Shown here: piece by piece, positions 47,258 to 58,691 of the stretch
Numbering within the stretch: position 1 is the first letter of the stretch
Layout: each line of letters opens with the position of its first letter
From: Mantis religiosa
Taxonomy: Eukaryota > Arthropoda > Insecta > Mantodea > Mantidae
Assembly (NCBI GenBank): GCA_030765055.1
Contig: CM060950.1
Coordinates: 15,087,806-15,151,805, forward strand
Length of the DNA stretch: 64,000 nt
Direction: 5' to 3'
Program-made: the position numbers and the translations under genes
Notes under the pieces: generated by a model
What the model was told of the DNA's origin: nothing
Databases searched by the model: none
What the model saw: the letters and a program-made list of their open reading frames with translations, nothing else

Positions 47258-47454
47258 CTCCTACTTGGGGATTTATGGCTGAGCTTTCGCACTGAATACT
47301 GATGTGCTTGCGGAGGTGTTGTTGGCAGTGCTTGTGTTTTTGCTGGGAATACTACTTGTGGCTCCCTCTTTGGTGTTGTTGATGGAGGTGTGGCTCTTCC
47401 AATATCTTCAGCCAGTGTTACGTGACTAGTGGAAGAGAATGGATAAAGGCTTGC
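47258..47454 (-). CDS. Exon-like segment E2, fully open (U3)
   Basis: Minus strand, 197 bp, between TTCTCTTCTCAG and GTAAGGA. Phase 0 at the start: ASLYPFSSTSHVTLAEDIGR, ATPPSTTPKREPQVVFPAKT, QALPTTPPQAHQ and YSVRKLSHKSPSRR, leaving two bases at the end. It is rich in Ser, Pro, Thr and basic residues, as in a disordered linker. It is the only one of three copies without a stop or frameshift. E1 upstream (48103-48287) ends in phase 0, so the two would splice in frame. It resembles an exon of a host gene carried inside the repeated unit; I do not recognise the protein. Confidence 0.5.
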
Positions 47455-48102
47455 CTGAGAAGAGAACAAATCAGTAATTTGTAAGAATTGTTAATTACTT
47501 AGATGTGAGTGCATGATCACATATACAATGCTGTGCATTACATTCATTTGAATGTAGCCAGTTTTACCCACATATTTTAAGAAAATTGAACTTGAAGCTA
47601 AAAAAGTAGATATTCATCAAATTACATAATATTTTTAAAATTGATGATATCTGTTGCCCTGAAAAGACATTTGCCTTAAAGTCTAAACAGGCGTGAATTG
47701 TAAATATCAAGTGATTTAAGTGTGTTGTAAATATTTGTTCCAAATAAAAGTATATCACAGAAAGAGAAATTATTTTAGAAACTACCAAAAATGATGAAAA
47801 ATGTAATAGTGAAGTTTAAATTTAAATGGGTCAATGAAACATTCAAAATTTTTTCTAGAAAAAAGCAGGTTTAACTTAAGTTATTCAACGTCTATATCTT
47901 CATCCTGCAATTCCTAATTTAAAAGGTTTGCCCTCACATTCCCCTGGAATGTTATTTTGTGCACACTTTTGAGGAATTACAATATACAAATACCATTTAT
48001 ACATTGTAGCTGTTACACACCTAGGCTGATATGTTGCAAAGATGGATACTTCAGTTCAGCACTTAAATAATTTTAAAATACCAAACTTAAATGAATACTT
48101 AC

Positions 48103-48287
48103 AGTAAAATCAAGACTTCCTTTGACATCATTAACGAGTAGTATGTCCATATCTCCATTTAGTGAAACACTTTCATATTCCTGCTCTGTGAGCTATTCTA
48201 CAATAGAAATGCCACACCCAGCCTTGTAGCAACTGTGACCAAGAGCCTTGCCTTCTTCATAACATTGCTCCTGAATTCTGGAAATTC
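48103..48287 (-). pseudogene. Exon-like segment E1 (U3)
   Basis: 185 bp between a TTTAG acceptor and a GTAAGT donor on the minus strand. Frame: EQCYEEGKALGHSCYKAGCG, ISIVE, TAG, then LTEQEYESVSLNGDMDILL and VNDVKGSLDFT. The same in-frame TAG as in U1 and U2, hence inherited from before the duplication. Confidence 0.5.
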
Positions 48288-49019
48288 CTAAAACATACAA
48301 TGTTTTACTAATACCTTGTGCAGCAACTTATTTGTGTTTTTCAAGTTACCATTAATAATATATGATGAACACAAGCACTTAACAAACTGTTAGTAATGAG
48401 CCCCATTGCAACAATACGTGATGGTGTTTGTGCAACGAGCAGGTTGGAAAATATATATTAAATTCACGTCTCTATTAAAAATGTTCTGCTAATTAGTAAT
48501 AATATATGCACCAGTTGCTTGGTTTTTGCACAATACTTCATTAACCTTGTTTTTAATTTACATGAATATAGATTATGTGCAGCCATGTTGCTTTCCTCCA
48601 AGCTGGCTGCTTAACGCACGTTAAAATACATTGACGTCTGTTTTAAGAATGCTGTACTAATTAGTAGTTATGAAGGCTTTTGATCAACAATTCATTAATC
48701 CTGTTTTCAATTTATGTGTTAACATTTTAGGTACAGTGACTGCTAGTTTTTGGGCATGGCGTTTGGTGAACACAGGTTAAACTACCTGTTAAAAAATTGC
48801 TCTACATATTAGCAATAATGTATGAAGCATTTGCTGGCCTTTAGAGCAACATTTTGTAACACTACCAGAGGAGGCACCAGAGGATTTACTAGTCAGGCAG
48901 GGATTTTCGCCGTCTGTGTCATTTACCAGAGTACCTAGCCGCTTTGCGGTTTAACCTGCAAAATGAGTAGAATGAATTTATGTTATGCTTGGGGTCGGTT
49001 GTGGATAACTTTGATATGT

Positions 49020-49440
49020 GTTGTTTCTGTAGGAATGTTGATATGGAAGACCCTTGAAATTCGGAAGGCACTTGTTGTATAACGTTCCCCCGTTTGGGCA
49101 GAAACGATTAGGAACATTTCACTCAGTTTTAATTACGGGTTGCATAAAGCTTGAACCATAGGGGCAGTGATGCTTAGAGCAATGGGGGTGACTTTACCCT
49201 CTAGTGGCAGAGCTTGCATCTTCTCGTATGAATAGTGCAGCACCAAGCTTTTGGGACTGGACGGATGCCACTCGCTGCAGCACGGCGACAAATATTATTT
49301 GAGGGAGGCCTTCCTCTTATTGAAAACAATTGTGCAGGATTACTTTCAAAAATCCTAATGCAAACATTCCTAAACATACAGTAATATATGGAGAAAAGAA
49401 TATATGTACTTGTAGTTTTCCACTCCTTAACTCACGCTAC
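49020..49440. other. End region of unit U3
   Basis: Matches 13590-13990 and 35700-36110. The minus-strand frame with SEFQG and SSISTFLQ is broken here. No gene. Confidence 0.35.
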
Positions 49441-49486
49441 TTAAGTCTAATAGAAGTTCATTCCATTTGCTCTCCAACTTCATGGG

Positions 49487-49759
49487 ATGATCCGATGGAA
49501 CGAGCTTGACGTATCCTATTACTGCCGCAATAAGCATATGATAAATTTTGTATTACTCTCCAGAAAACTATGTAACTCGCTTCCTTTCAATTCCGTTTTG
49601 TATAGAACGGACGGCTGGAATGAAGTGAAGTACTGTCGTCGCCTTGAGGACGGTGTAAAAACGAAACAACACACCTGCAAAGCGTATGAATTTGCGATGA
49701 TTCGCTCTGAGTGCTTAACAATATGGTTCACAGCATCCATCGCCAAAACCAGAATATAA
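49487..49759 (+). other. Conserved unassigned frame in spacer 2 (copy 2)
   Basis: Sister of 36237-36458: LLSRKLCNSLPFN, then CRRLEDGVKTKQHTCKAYEF. Both strands are open, as in the sister copy. Confidence 0.25.
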
Positions 49760-49899
49760 CAATCGCTAAACTTGTTCACGTTCAGTTGTTATCCATAAGA
49801 ATAACCGTTAGCAATATTCTTAACTGGAAGCTAATATCTCTGGATGTTTTCCACAATTCTACCAGTACCGCAGCATATTTCGGCAGATTCCATCACAAC

Positions 49900-50001
49900 G
49901 ATGGATGACCAAACTTGGCAGCGAGAAATCGATAGCAGCTTTTGGGTATGTCTCGCAGACAATGCAGTGCTTAAAACTATTATTGAGAATAATATGACCT
50001 G
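49900..50001 (+). other. Small conserved frame with a WQREI motif (spacer 2 copy 2)
   Basis: 33 codons from ATG to TGA (DDQTWQREIDSSFWVC, then LADNAVLKTIIEN). Length identical to 36600-36701. Confidence 0.3.
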
Positions 50002-50935
50002 ATGCCGGTAAATATGTGCCTGACATATGGCTTATCATTTGCATTATATATAAATTTGTATTTTTGGTTTATACTGCCCTTTTGGTTTATATAAAGCCCA
50101 TATGCTATGTTAATTGTGTTTTTGAATATTTCAGTATGTCCATATTTAAAGAGCAGCGTATCCTACGCATCCACTTACACAAACAAAGGCACAGATTGGT
50201 GATCCTGTTGAATTAACCTATTTTAATTCAGGAGTGCTTTCTACGTTTGAGGTCACCTTTCACAGTACTAGATTTGCTGGCTTAGAAAGGCTACGTATGC
50301 GGGCCAAGATGAATGGGGCACGTTTCAGAACTGCCTTAGCAGTAACTGGGAAGTGGGGTTCGTTTTGTAGGGTGGCGTTAGTGGTGCGGATATAGCGGAT
50401 AGGATTTTACCTAAGGATAGCTTTTTCAGGGTTTGCAGATATTATAGTGTGGTATTGGGGTGTTGGCTAGGACCAAACAGGCCTGCAGAACCACCTAAAT
50501 GAAGAAGGATTTAGGTACGACTATCTTCGAACCTATATTAACTGTTTGGTCGTGAATATGGGGCCGCAGGATCTCAATCACCCTTTGTTGGCGTCATCTA
50601 TTTAGGTGGGTGGACAACAGCATCCTGCGTGTCAGTGTAATGTGGAGTCATTTGACCTGCTAACGATATTGCAATCTTAACCAGCATCGTGAAATACAAT
50701 GCGAATTGTGATATCGCTTTGAAAAATGAATCAGCTGGTATTTGTTTACATCGATATTTAATTTCCGGTCATGAAGCCAAGAAAGGTGCGGTCAATTATA
50801 ACTTTCTGCAAGCTTGAATCGAACATTTTTATGTTGGTTGTATATTACAGTATAGTCGCCACACGTATACGAAGAAGTTGTTAACAAACAATATATAGAT
50901 TGGCGGATCATGATAACTGTGGATGGTACGCCAGA
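50002..50935. other. Spacer 2 non-coding (copy 2)
   Basis: Co-linear with 36702-37640. No supported gene. Confidence 0.4.
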
Positions 50936-51510
50936 CTCAGTATACCTCCCAAATGAAGGAGGTGCCGTCAACATGGACGTAGAAGCGCCGATTTCCTACG
51001 AAATTATGCAGTAGCGGTAGAGAACTTCAAAGGCCAGGACTCTCTGGTTGCAGTTTATAAACAAGGCCGTTATGCCAGAACCGATCAACTGCGGCTTTTA
51101 CTCCAGAAATAGACCCAACGTTTAACCATTATTATCAAATTCCTCTGTCACGTCATCAGCTGATTTTAAAACTACCAATTCTTTTGTATGTCCTTTTCGA
51201 AAGCCAAGTTGTGAATTTCAAAGTTCCACAAGTGTCGAAACTTGTTTTAGGTGTCGATAGAGTTATATTTTTCGTGCAATTTACCAACAGTAGAGAACAG
51301 ACTAATGGATAAACGACTCTTAGTATGGCTGGTGCCTTTGCGTGCTTCAGGAACACTATTACCTTGGCCTTCTTCCAGGTATGGGGAAGTTGTATTGCTG
51401 CAAATAGGCGTTGAACATCTTGGGTGAATTTTAAGATGTCTGGTGTAATCAGCTGGTCTAGCGCGTCATATGCCGATATTAGCAGGGTGTCAAGGCTCCC
51501 GACTCCTAGT
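50936..51510 (-). pseudogene. LINE-A reverse transcriptase fragment, longer form (spacer 2 copy 2)
   Basis: Sister of 37640-38210. Minus-strand pieces include FTTWLSKRTYKRI and a GVPSTVI segment at the place of motif B (about 50910). More eroded in the fingers than copy 1. Confidence 0.65.
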
Positions 51511-52485
51511 CGGATGGCACATCACTCAAAGTGCTAAATAACAGCAAGATAGGTGTGTCAGGGCATGGTTTGCACCGAGATAGCTCTACCGCACTCCCCT
51601 GTCGGACGATTCCATTAGGAAATGGGTGACGTAACTTGGCATCGGATAATCAATAAAAGCGTTGGGGTGTGTCTCGCAGACCTTGAGAGTGCGATTACGG
51701 CGCTTCATATAGCGAATACCCGTTTTTTGCTGACGGCTTCAAAAGTTTACAACCTACTCTATTATTGTAGGTTAAAAGACAACATTTCTCACAAAAGCGA
51801 CTATACTAGACCTAAATATGTATAACTGTCTTGGAAAAATTATATATACAAAATATATTTTTTGATGTCCTCACATAGAATGAACAACACAAGAAATGCA
51901 GGGCCAGAAATTGTTCTACAAGAAATAATAATAACAAGAAATAATGGAACTTAGGGTAAAACATTCTTATGGAATATTTTGAGGGAAATGTGTAAATTTG
52001 GTATCTAAAGTTTACGTGGCAGAAAAATTAGATAGGCAAATAAAGTGTAGATAAGTTAAACTTAATTAATTATAAATCAGTTGGGCTATTGAAGACTACT
52101 TGTCAGTAGTACTTCAAACACAATTTGACATCTACATTTATATGACCATCTTAACTCGCTCTAATAATTATTAGTGCTGCAGATAGATCAACATTTTTAA
52201 TCTTTTAACCATGTTACTTTAATCGATTAATCGATCGATTGAGATATTATCTGTTCGAAAATTAGATGTAAGGATTATATAAAGTACCTAATACTATCTA
52301 TATTTAGATATTTAGGAAAATTATAAATAGTTAGATTCGAAACTTCGTTTGCATCAAGTACACAGGCTTTATATATGTATTGAATTAGACCTACGATATT
52401 TTTGCATGTAGTCATTTAGTAGCGTATAATATCAATATGAAACTGGCATGCAAATAATAGTTTAAAATCATGGATGAAACAATTG
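51511..52485. other. Spacer 2 non-coding left of the hAT remnant
   Basis: Includes the dispersed GGGTGACGTAACTTGGC motif (51625) within a 67-codon frame of doubtful meaning (51622-51825), then AT-rich sequence matching the units near 4200-4690. A palindromic ATCGATTAATCGATCGAT occurs at 52222. The end of the hAT element may lie here, but no terminal inverted repeat could be identified. Confidence 0.35.
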
Positions 52486-52489
52486 TGAC

Positions 52490-54280
52490 TAAGTGAGTCC
52501 TCTTGTAAACTTGTAAGTGGATTCACATTCTTTCAACTATATGGTGCTCTTCGTTTGGTGACAATATTTTCTGCATCACTAAACACACGTTCACAGAGAA
52601 CCTATGTAGCTGGTATACATATAATTTCTTCGCTATGGATGAAGGGGATGAAAGAATTTGCTACTGAATAGAATGTGTCCTCCACCACTGAAGAGGATTT
52701 GCGAAATCGTCGTCCAGTTCAAACAAAGCCTTGTAGTTGTAAATTTCTGTAGCAGGAGCTGTTATTAAAGCGGTTTCCTGGACATCGTCATTGTCATTAA
52801 GTATCACATTTCTCCTCAGCAAGTTTACTTCTGTTGTAGTTTTCATGCTTACCACAGATTTTTCTAAAAGTTTTTTTTTGTACTAATTCTCTTGTGGGTC
52901 TTGGAAGACATTTCAAGGATATGAACCTCGGATCAAGAGCCGTAACTTCTTCGTACATTTCTAATTTAGGCCAGTTACTAATTCTATCTGTTAAATTTTC
53001 AACAAGAGTAGTTTTGAATCTGATCTCATACGGAGGATCTGAATCAGCGACTTCGAGACTTAAGCTCACATAAATCATTGCAGATACCACAACACCTGCT
53101 ATGATGAATTTAGCTCCGCCAAGAGAACCACAAATATCCAGGCAAGGTTTCAGACATTCAAACACTGTTTGTGTCATTTCCCATTCGATTTCAGTTAATG
53201 GAATAATATTTGAAGGTTGGCTATTTAATATATCAACTGCTCTCTTAGCTGTGACAGGACTTTGAAGCATAATACAAGTACTGTTCAGTCGGGTTACTAC
53301 GTCTTGTTTTAGTTTTACCTGTGGAACATTAAAATCGTTCAGCTTTTTAGACAGTTCAGTTTCTAGGTACGGACTCTGTTTAAAGTGGCCCTCTATTTTT
53401 CTGCGTTTACTAAGTATATCTATAGAAGCACTTTTAATCGCCTTATTGAAACCTAAATGTAAAGTATAAGCAGAGCACCTAATATTGTCATATTTTGTAT
53501 TTCTGAACACCAAGTACAATATTGCTAGCATTGTCTGTACAGAATGGAGCTTATCTATTTTGCAAGCTCTAATCATTTACGACCTGTTCGAACTGATTAG
53601 TACAAGTGATTGCACTGTGCTTTTCAGTTACATTTTTCACTTGCAACTTTGCGCTGCAGAACTCCCAGTTAGAATCAATCTTGTGGACAGTAACTCCTAA
53701 GTAACTTGGATTCACTATGGAAGTTCAGAAATCCCCTGTTTAGCTAACATATTCCACATACTCTAATGTGCCCAATAGCTTAGATATTTAAATATCGTAA
53801 AACCTGTTAATTCGTCTACTTACAACATCTTTTGATGGAAGATTATACGAACAGTTTCCAATGCTCTCTGTTAAAACTTGTTTTAGCCCTTCATTTGAAA
53901 TAATATTGCTAGGTTGGCTATCCTTTGCTATCCAATTTACGATTTTATTTGTTAATTAACCATCCTTGATGGAAGAAATCGGTTTGGCTATGAAATTATT
54001 TAGATTGGACTGTGATGCCTAAGGAACAGTTAGAGATGACTCGTTAGCACTTTCACAAGGATGGGTGTGTTTCAAATGTTAATTCAAAGTACTAGCACCG
54101 CCACTATAACAAATTGATTTTCCCAAAATTTTACAAAACACTTTTTTCTGTCAGATATTTTACCAGAGTCATTTAGGTAAAAGCCAAAATGGACATCCAG
54201 CTTCTCTCGCAAATTTTCACATGCCATAATCGAGTAATGTTTTGATTGGTTTAATGGTTTAATTTTGTATTTCATTATGT
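52490..54280 (-). pseudogene. hAT-superfamily transposase with BED finger, nearly complete but decayed
   Basis: Minus strand from about 54276 to 52490. First a BED finger (FGFYLNDSGKISDRKK, with the C and HLKHTHP parts in a shifted frame). Then YNLPSKDVVSRR (53850) and DF-stop-TSIVNPSYLGVTV with the first catalytic Asp (53730). TDNASNIVLGVQKY follows in a shifted frame (53540). A long open stretch 53576-52797 holds CSAYTLHLGF, HFKQSP, KLKQDVVTRLNST and ALDPRF. The end has PLQWWRTHS and CIPAT-stop-VLCERVFSDAEN, the dimerisation region. The order matches full-length hAT transposases. The near-invariant Trp of the RWNST motif is Leu, and there are at least four stops or frameshifts, so it is inactive. 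Confidence 0.9.
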
Positions 54281-54540
54281 CTTAGCCCTTACTCATTAAC
54301 AGTATTTGAATGTTAAAAAGGTACAGTAAAGTAAAACCATAACACATATTTTGTAATGTTATATTTGCAGCTACTTTCTCATGTACTTTGTGAGTGCCCT
54401 GTGCTCCTTAGCAATTGCTTAGAAAAAGAAATTCAGTTTAGGGGTGTTTTGGCATTATGAAATGTTTGAGACAGTTGCACCCAGCTGTGGTCAGCTGACA
54501 CTGAGGGTGTCCCGGACCTCAAAATGCAGTACCTCTGCTG
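54281..54540. other. Non-coding right of the hAT remnant
   Basis: AT-rich; no reading frame. The outer end of the hAT element should lie here, but no CAG-type terminus matching the other side was found. Confidence 0.35.
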
Positions 54541-54574
54541 CATAATTTCGTAGAAAATTGGCGCTTCTAAATCC
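54541..54574 (+). repeat. Short LINE-A fragment, opposite orientation
   Basis: TCTGCTGCATAATTTCGTAG and the following bases are the reverse complement of 37670-37710, a segment of LINE-A. About 35-45 bp only. Confidence 0.55.
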
Positions 54575-54690
54575 TGAAAAGAAGAAGTAGAAGAGGAAGA
54601 AGCGGAAGGGGAAGAAGAAAAGGTGGAGCAGAAAGGTGGGAGGAGAGGTGAGGTGAAGCTGAAGGGAAAGAAGTGGAGGACAAGTCTAAA
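54575..54690 (+). repeat. Polypurine tract
   Basis: About 115 bases, almost all A or G (GAAGAAG, GGAGG and GGTGGAG types), with T or C at a few places. Such tracts can form triplex DNA, and here it directly follows a LINE-A scrap. A minus-strand frame rich in Ser, Pro and Leu across it is a by-product. Confidence 0.8.
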
Positions 54691-55015
54691 AAAGTTTTAT
54701 TTGATAAATAAAGTTTTTTTTTAGAAGCTAAATATTTTATATATATATATGACATTAATAGGAAATGAAGTTAGGGTTTTCTTAATTAATATGGAACACA
54801 AAGTACAAGATCCGTGTTTTAAAATAAGATGTGTACAGTATTTGAATGATTGATCATTTGTAGTTAGTAAATTTCGTAAGTTTCTCTTAAACGTTTGATG
54901 TTCATGTATAGCAAAATATTCCTGAGACGATCAGCAGATCACATTGTTTACTAAATTGATCAGTTACTAGCCATACAAAACATATTTGGAATAAAAACAA
55001 AACAAGGGAAGCCGT

Positions 55016-55260
55016 GCCCGCCTCGGTAACGTAGATGGTGGCATGTCTGCCACACGTTCAAGAGGTCCCGATTTCGAATCTCGGTTAGTGAGTTACCTGG
55101 ATAAGGTTTTTCCGGCGCTTTTCCTTATCCAAAAAGACGAATGTCGGGCAACTCTAAGCTCCATGGACCCTGGTCTCATTTGAGCACCATTTTACCCAAT
55201 TCATCCTCCTTCCGACATGACTTAACGTCGAAGGACGTAAATTACAAAAGAAAAAGAAAC
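55016..55260 (+). mobile_element. tRNA-derived SINE, about full length (plus)
   Basis: Starts GCCCGCCTCGGTAACGTAGA (A-box region) and has TTTCGAATCTCGG (B box) about 50 nt later. A conserved body follows (GTTACCTGGATAAGG, then AATGTCGGGCAACTCTAAGC) and the end is GACTTAACGTCGAAGGACGT plus an A-rich tail. The same family as 60330-60579 with about 80% similarity by eye. No clear target duplication. Confidence 0.85.
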
Positions 55261-55545
55261 TATTCGATTCAGCTGGAGCCGCGCCTGACACAACCATATT
55301 CTTTGACATGTCATTGTGTATAGTTGCAGAAAATCATTTATCATGAACAACAGTTAAGGTAAAGTATAAACATTTACAAAATGTATTCCAAAATTGAAAA
55401 TCTTATATCTTTAGATAATGCTCAGGAACAGAAATAATTGACTTAAGGATATCATTGTGGTCAATGAAGAAAATTTTATAATTTTATAAACTCAAATAAT
55501 ATTATAGGTTATTCAAAGAGAAACCCAGATATCTGTATCCTTTCT
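55261..55545. other. Non-coding
   Basis: AT-rich; nothing recognised. Confidence 0.4.
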
Positions 55546-55549
55546 AATG

Positions 55550-55860
55550 TACAAACCTTAAAGTATATCAATCAGAATAGATAGAGCTGCCATTAAGAGA
55601 GAGGAAGGGAAACTGTTACAGTATAAACAGCAATTTAAGTTAAATTTTCTGGAAAGGCTTTGTGTCACTACTTTGGGAAGAGAAGACTACAACACATACT
55701 TGGTTGTTTATGCCTTTCACAAATATTGGACCTTTCTCAAAATGCATTGCTATGATCATTGTTATTCTTATTGTTACAATCATCTTATTTATGATTGAGA
55801 ATATTAATGCTCTAGATATTATTTTTCAGGGAGGCTCAAGTTAAACTCAGGGACGCGGCT
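55550..55860 (+). repeat. Diverged relative of unit segment with hydrophobic frame
   Basis: Matches 27390-27620 and 42050-42300 at lower similarity than those match each other, so it is an older copy. A plus frame reads MPFTNIGPFSKCIAMIIVIL, then IENINAL, with a membrane-like stretch also visible in U2 and U3. It may descend from a coding exon, but the upstream frame is not consistent between the copies. Confidence 0.4.
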
Positions 55861-56770
55861 AGTCCTTACGTGCTGCAGTGCTTCAGCACGCTCTTTTCTG
55901 TTTTATAAATCACAATGTACAAATTTTAAAATACTATATAAATAACAATGTATTATTATAAAAATAAGAAATCGAGTACAACCAATAATGAACTTTTGAT
56001 GCATGGAAAACATATGCGTAAGTAATGGAATGCATCCGTGATGTCAACGTTCTGAGAACCAGCAAACTCGGTAATCAGTATTGTGCATATTACAACCTTC
56101 CCGTCTTGCCCCCTTTTGCCAAAAGTTCCCTAGATTTTCGCACAAATGTGTGCTGCACCTGGGTGTTGTGCGGTGATCATAGTTATAGCTGTAGAACTTG
56201 AATCTGCATTAAATATCACTTAACAATCTATCACTGCCTTAATTTTTAGTTCTAGAAACTAATTCAGTTCTACTTACATAAACAGATCTAATTCCTAATA
56301 GTTATTAAATCGCAGTGCAGATTGTTTGTGATGCACCTATCGTGTTGGCACGATACTCCATTCCCGCGACCTTAAATGGAATACCCCGTAACAAGTGAAT
56401 GTGGTTCACATGCTCACATTGTATCCAAATAGTTCTTTGTGTAACGTTATTTAGTGGCTATATCAGTTTCTTTGTATTGTATGAGAGTGTGAAACGTAGT
56501 ATAAATTCACTTTGTTCTTTGAGTAATTTAACAATAAATAATGAACACGGTTAATGAACTTTTGGGAACTACCATTTCAAGGAGAGCATTAGAAGAAAGG
56601 GCTTGTATAAAATGTTAGGGAGACCAGCATCCGATCTAAAAATTCAGCAAAAAGCGAAAGAAAGAAATTCTGTTTGTACCATGAAGAAACGTCAGTGCAT
56701 GGGCTTCATTTTTCGAAACTAGGTGAGTTGATTGGACTTCTTCACACAGCACGCTGTTATTTTCGGCACA
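55861..56770. other. Single-copy non-coding stretch
   Basis: No counterpart elsewhere in the window. TGCTGCAGTGCTTCAGCA (55870-55887) is a small inverted repeat. Only short frames. Confidence 0.35.
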
Positions 56771-57020
56771 AGGCGCCACTGGTTAAACACCAACTTTGGT
56801 ATTTCAGGTTAAAGATGTTTTATAACTATTTTGAAGAAATATCTGCTTTAAAAACGATTTGCAAGGAATAACATTTTTAAATCCAAAATGATACCTCTAA
56901 TGATAAGGCTAAACACATCATATGTATATATTCACAGCTCAATATGCAGTAACCAAACATCAGCAGAGATTTGTCTATAGGTCAGATTAGCAAGTGAATG
57001 TAAGTCTGTCCCTCTGAACG
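56771..57020. repeat. Diverged relative of unit segment 7650-7880
   Basis: TTTGGTATTTCAGGTTAAAG and downstream parts align with 7650-7880 and 28590-28830 with many differences. With 55550-55860 it forms an older, collapsed fifth copy of this part of the unit. Confidence 0.5.
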
Positions 57021-57189
57021 CTTAAGGTATAATTTAATATGTAATCTCTAGGGAACGGATTTGTAGGCCCTAAAAATGTGTGAAATAGAAAGGCCAAAAA
57101 GTTACTAAAAATGGGCAAAATAGACACTTAAATTGGCACTAAAAATTTGCTAAGTAAACACTTAGAAATGCAGTTTTCGTAAAATGGTT

Positions 57190-57413
57190 CTACAATGCAC
57201 TATAACAAAATACCAATCGTCGCAATATATAGTGCAGAAATTCCCTAAACACATACTATTTTGCGGTTGTCTAGGCGAAATAGTTCTACATTTATTCCAA
57301 ATTTCATAAATCGTTCCACAACAAGTTAAAATAACAGATACTGTCGTATAATTAAAATACATATAAATCCACTTCACTAGGTAAGAACCATAATGTGCAG
57401 AAATAATGTCCAA
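57190..57413 (-). pseudogene. Unidentified hydrophobic frame, spacer 1 copy 2
   Basis: Minus frame with SAHYGSYLVKWIYMYFNYTT, SVILTCCGTIYEI and NKCRTISPRQPQN; then a frameshift. Sister of 13990-14279. Confidence 0.3.
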
Positions 57414-57414
57414 A

Positions 57415-57530
57415 ATAAAAAAAACGTGCGTTTGGGGGGGGGGGGGGTTAAGAGTGAAAATTGAAATATCTGGAGTTTTTGTCAGATTTGCTTCAAATTA
57501 ATACCATTTATTTTTGTGAAGGAATAAAAT
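57415..57530. repeat. Spacer block A, copy 3 (short)
   Basis: Same AACGTGCG and G-run start (57435-57448), but homology stops near 57520 and jumps to the sequence corresponding to 15990. Confidence 0.75.
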
Positions 57531-57539
57531 AGGCAAATA

Positions 57540-57765
57540 GGAGAAAATCCGCCCCCTAGTAATCTCCTATGCATAGTAGGTGCTGTTCATGGTACTGTAT
57601 ACTCTGTAAAATTGCAAAGATAACATTTTCCTTCTTTTTAACAAAAGTTGTTGACCTTTAACTGGTATGGTCAAAAGGTTCTTATCTATATAAATAACTT
57701 CAATATCATTGAGCACTGGCAAATGTATAGACCGGTGCACGGAAAATTTCCGATACATGGAAAAG
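57540..57765. repeat. Spacer 1 block with the empty P-element site
   Basis: Co-linear with 16000-16213 on the left and 17969 onwards on the right, without the 1.75-kb P-like element. The junction is CGATACATGGAAAAGCTGTT at 57751-57770. This shows the state before insertion or a sister that never received it. Confidence 0.8.
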
Positions 57766-57905
57766 CTGTTTAGGTTGGGAGGTGAATGGCACCACGCCCA
57801 AAGTTCAAACGCCTGTCAGCGATGGGAGAGCGTGCGGCTGCCCTTTGTTTCGCGATGGCGGAGGTGAACCAGAAGCCCAGACATTTTAAGCTACATTGAA
57901 ACATA
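57766..57905 (+). promoter_or_regulatory. CpG-rich segment with a possible first exon, spacer 1 copy 2
   Basis: Sister of 17969-18115, including GCGATGGCGGAGG and the same short MAEVNQKPRH frame. CpG-rich in an AT-rich context. Confidence 0.35.
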
Positions 57906-58685
57906 TAATTCAGAATGCGCCTCATCTAACTTTGATTATTTAATCAGTGGTTATTAAGGACAGGGGCAGATTGTGCATCCTTTTCGAATAATGAATACTC
58001 TTAGGTCTGGGCAGTTTTCTTGGGAAAGGAAGGTCGCATGGGACTGGTTTGTGTATTTACTTGAACTCATCATTGCGCACATTTACTTCGTATCATCTCA
58101 TTTCATTACAAAATAATTTAAAGCTGTAACTTAAGCTCTATCTCCACAAAATGTACCGAGCATACTAAAGTATATTTTTGTTACGTAGACAAACATAAGG
58201 GGAAATTACAAAGATGATAATATTCTAGTAATTAATCCACGAACCGCCGTTCCTTATAAACCACCTCTTGTCCTTCTCCCTAGTTCCGGAGTTATGACAA
58301 ACCAATGAGCGACGGACACAGCAAGGAGGTGATGTTGACAATCTTTCCACTAAGGTTTAATTCGTCCTTACCCCTCCCCTTGCACTACGCACCACGGCTA
58401 CGCGCCTTGTTCATCGGTCATTGCTTGGGTGATTGCATTGTAATATAAACCAGGACTGGTGTAAAACACGAATAGTGAAACGGTTATACCAACATTATAC
58501 TATATGCGCAATATTTCTTGAGCGTTCAGGTCCCAAGTCCTCATTCGGTAGGTTTCGCCTATTTCCGTAAACACAGATGACAACTTTGAAACAGGAAATG
58601 CATCACACACTGTGACATCTAGTGTCTAATATGCTAAACATTCACACGTACGCCATTTGGTTTTGACTAATTTTAAGGTTAATTA
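57906..58685. other. Spacer 1 non-coding (copy 2)
   Basis: Matches 18116-18774. The part 58535-58768 is absent from the other copy. A GTAGGT near 58546 and TTATTAG near 58691 could be the borders of an intron that would explain part of this difference. Confidence 0.4.
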
Positions 58686-58691
58686 TTAGCT

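Larger units (their letters stand above)
39190..49440. repeat. Large duplicated unit U3
   Basis: Starts directly at the right-side tRNA-like repeats, so block B and both Penelope-like fragments are absent. An internal deletion near 42535 removes about 1.5 kb including the candidate DNA transposon. LINE-B lacks a finger segment near 46135. U3 alone carries the 92-bp MITE (46620-46711) and the fully open exon E2. Confidence 0.85.

Noticed and set aside
52490..54280. Domesticated ZBED-type host gene
   Set aside because: At least four stops or frameshifts across the BED finger, catalytic motifs and dimerisation region; not a conserved gene.
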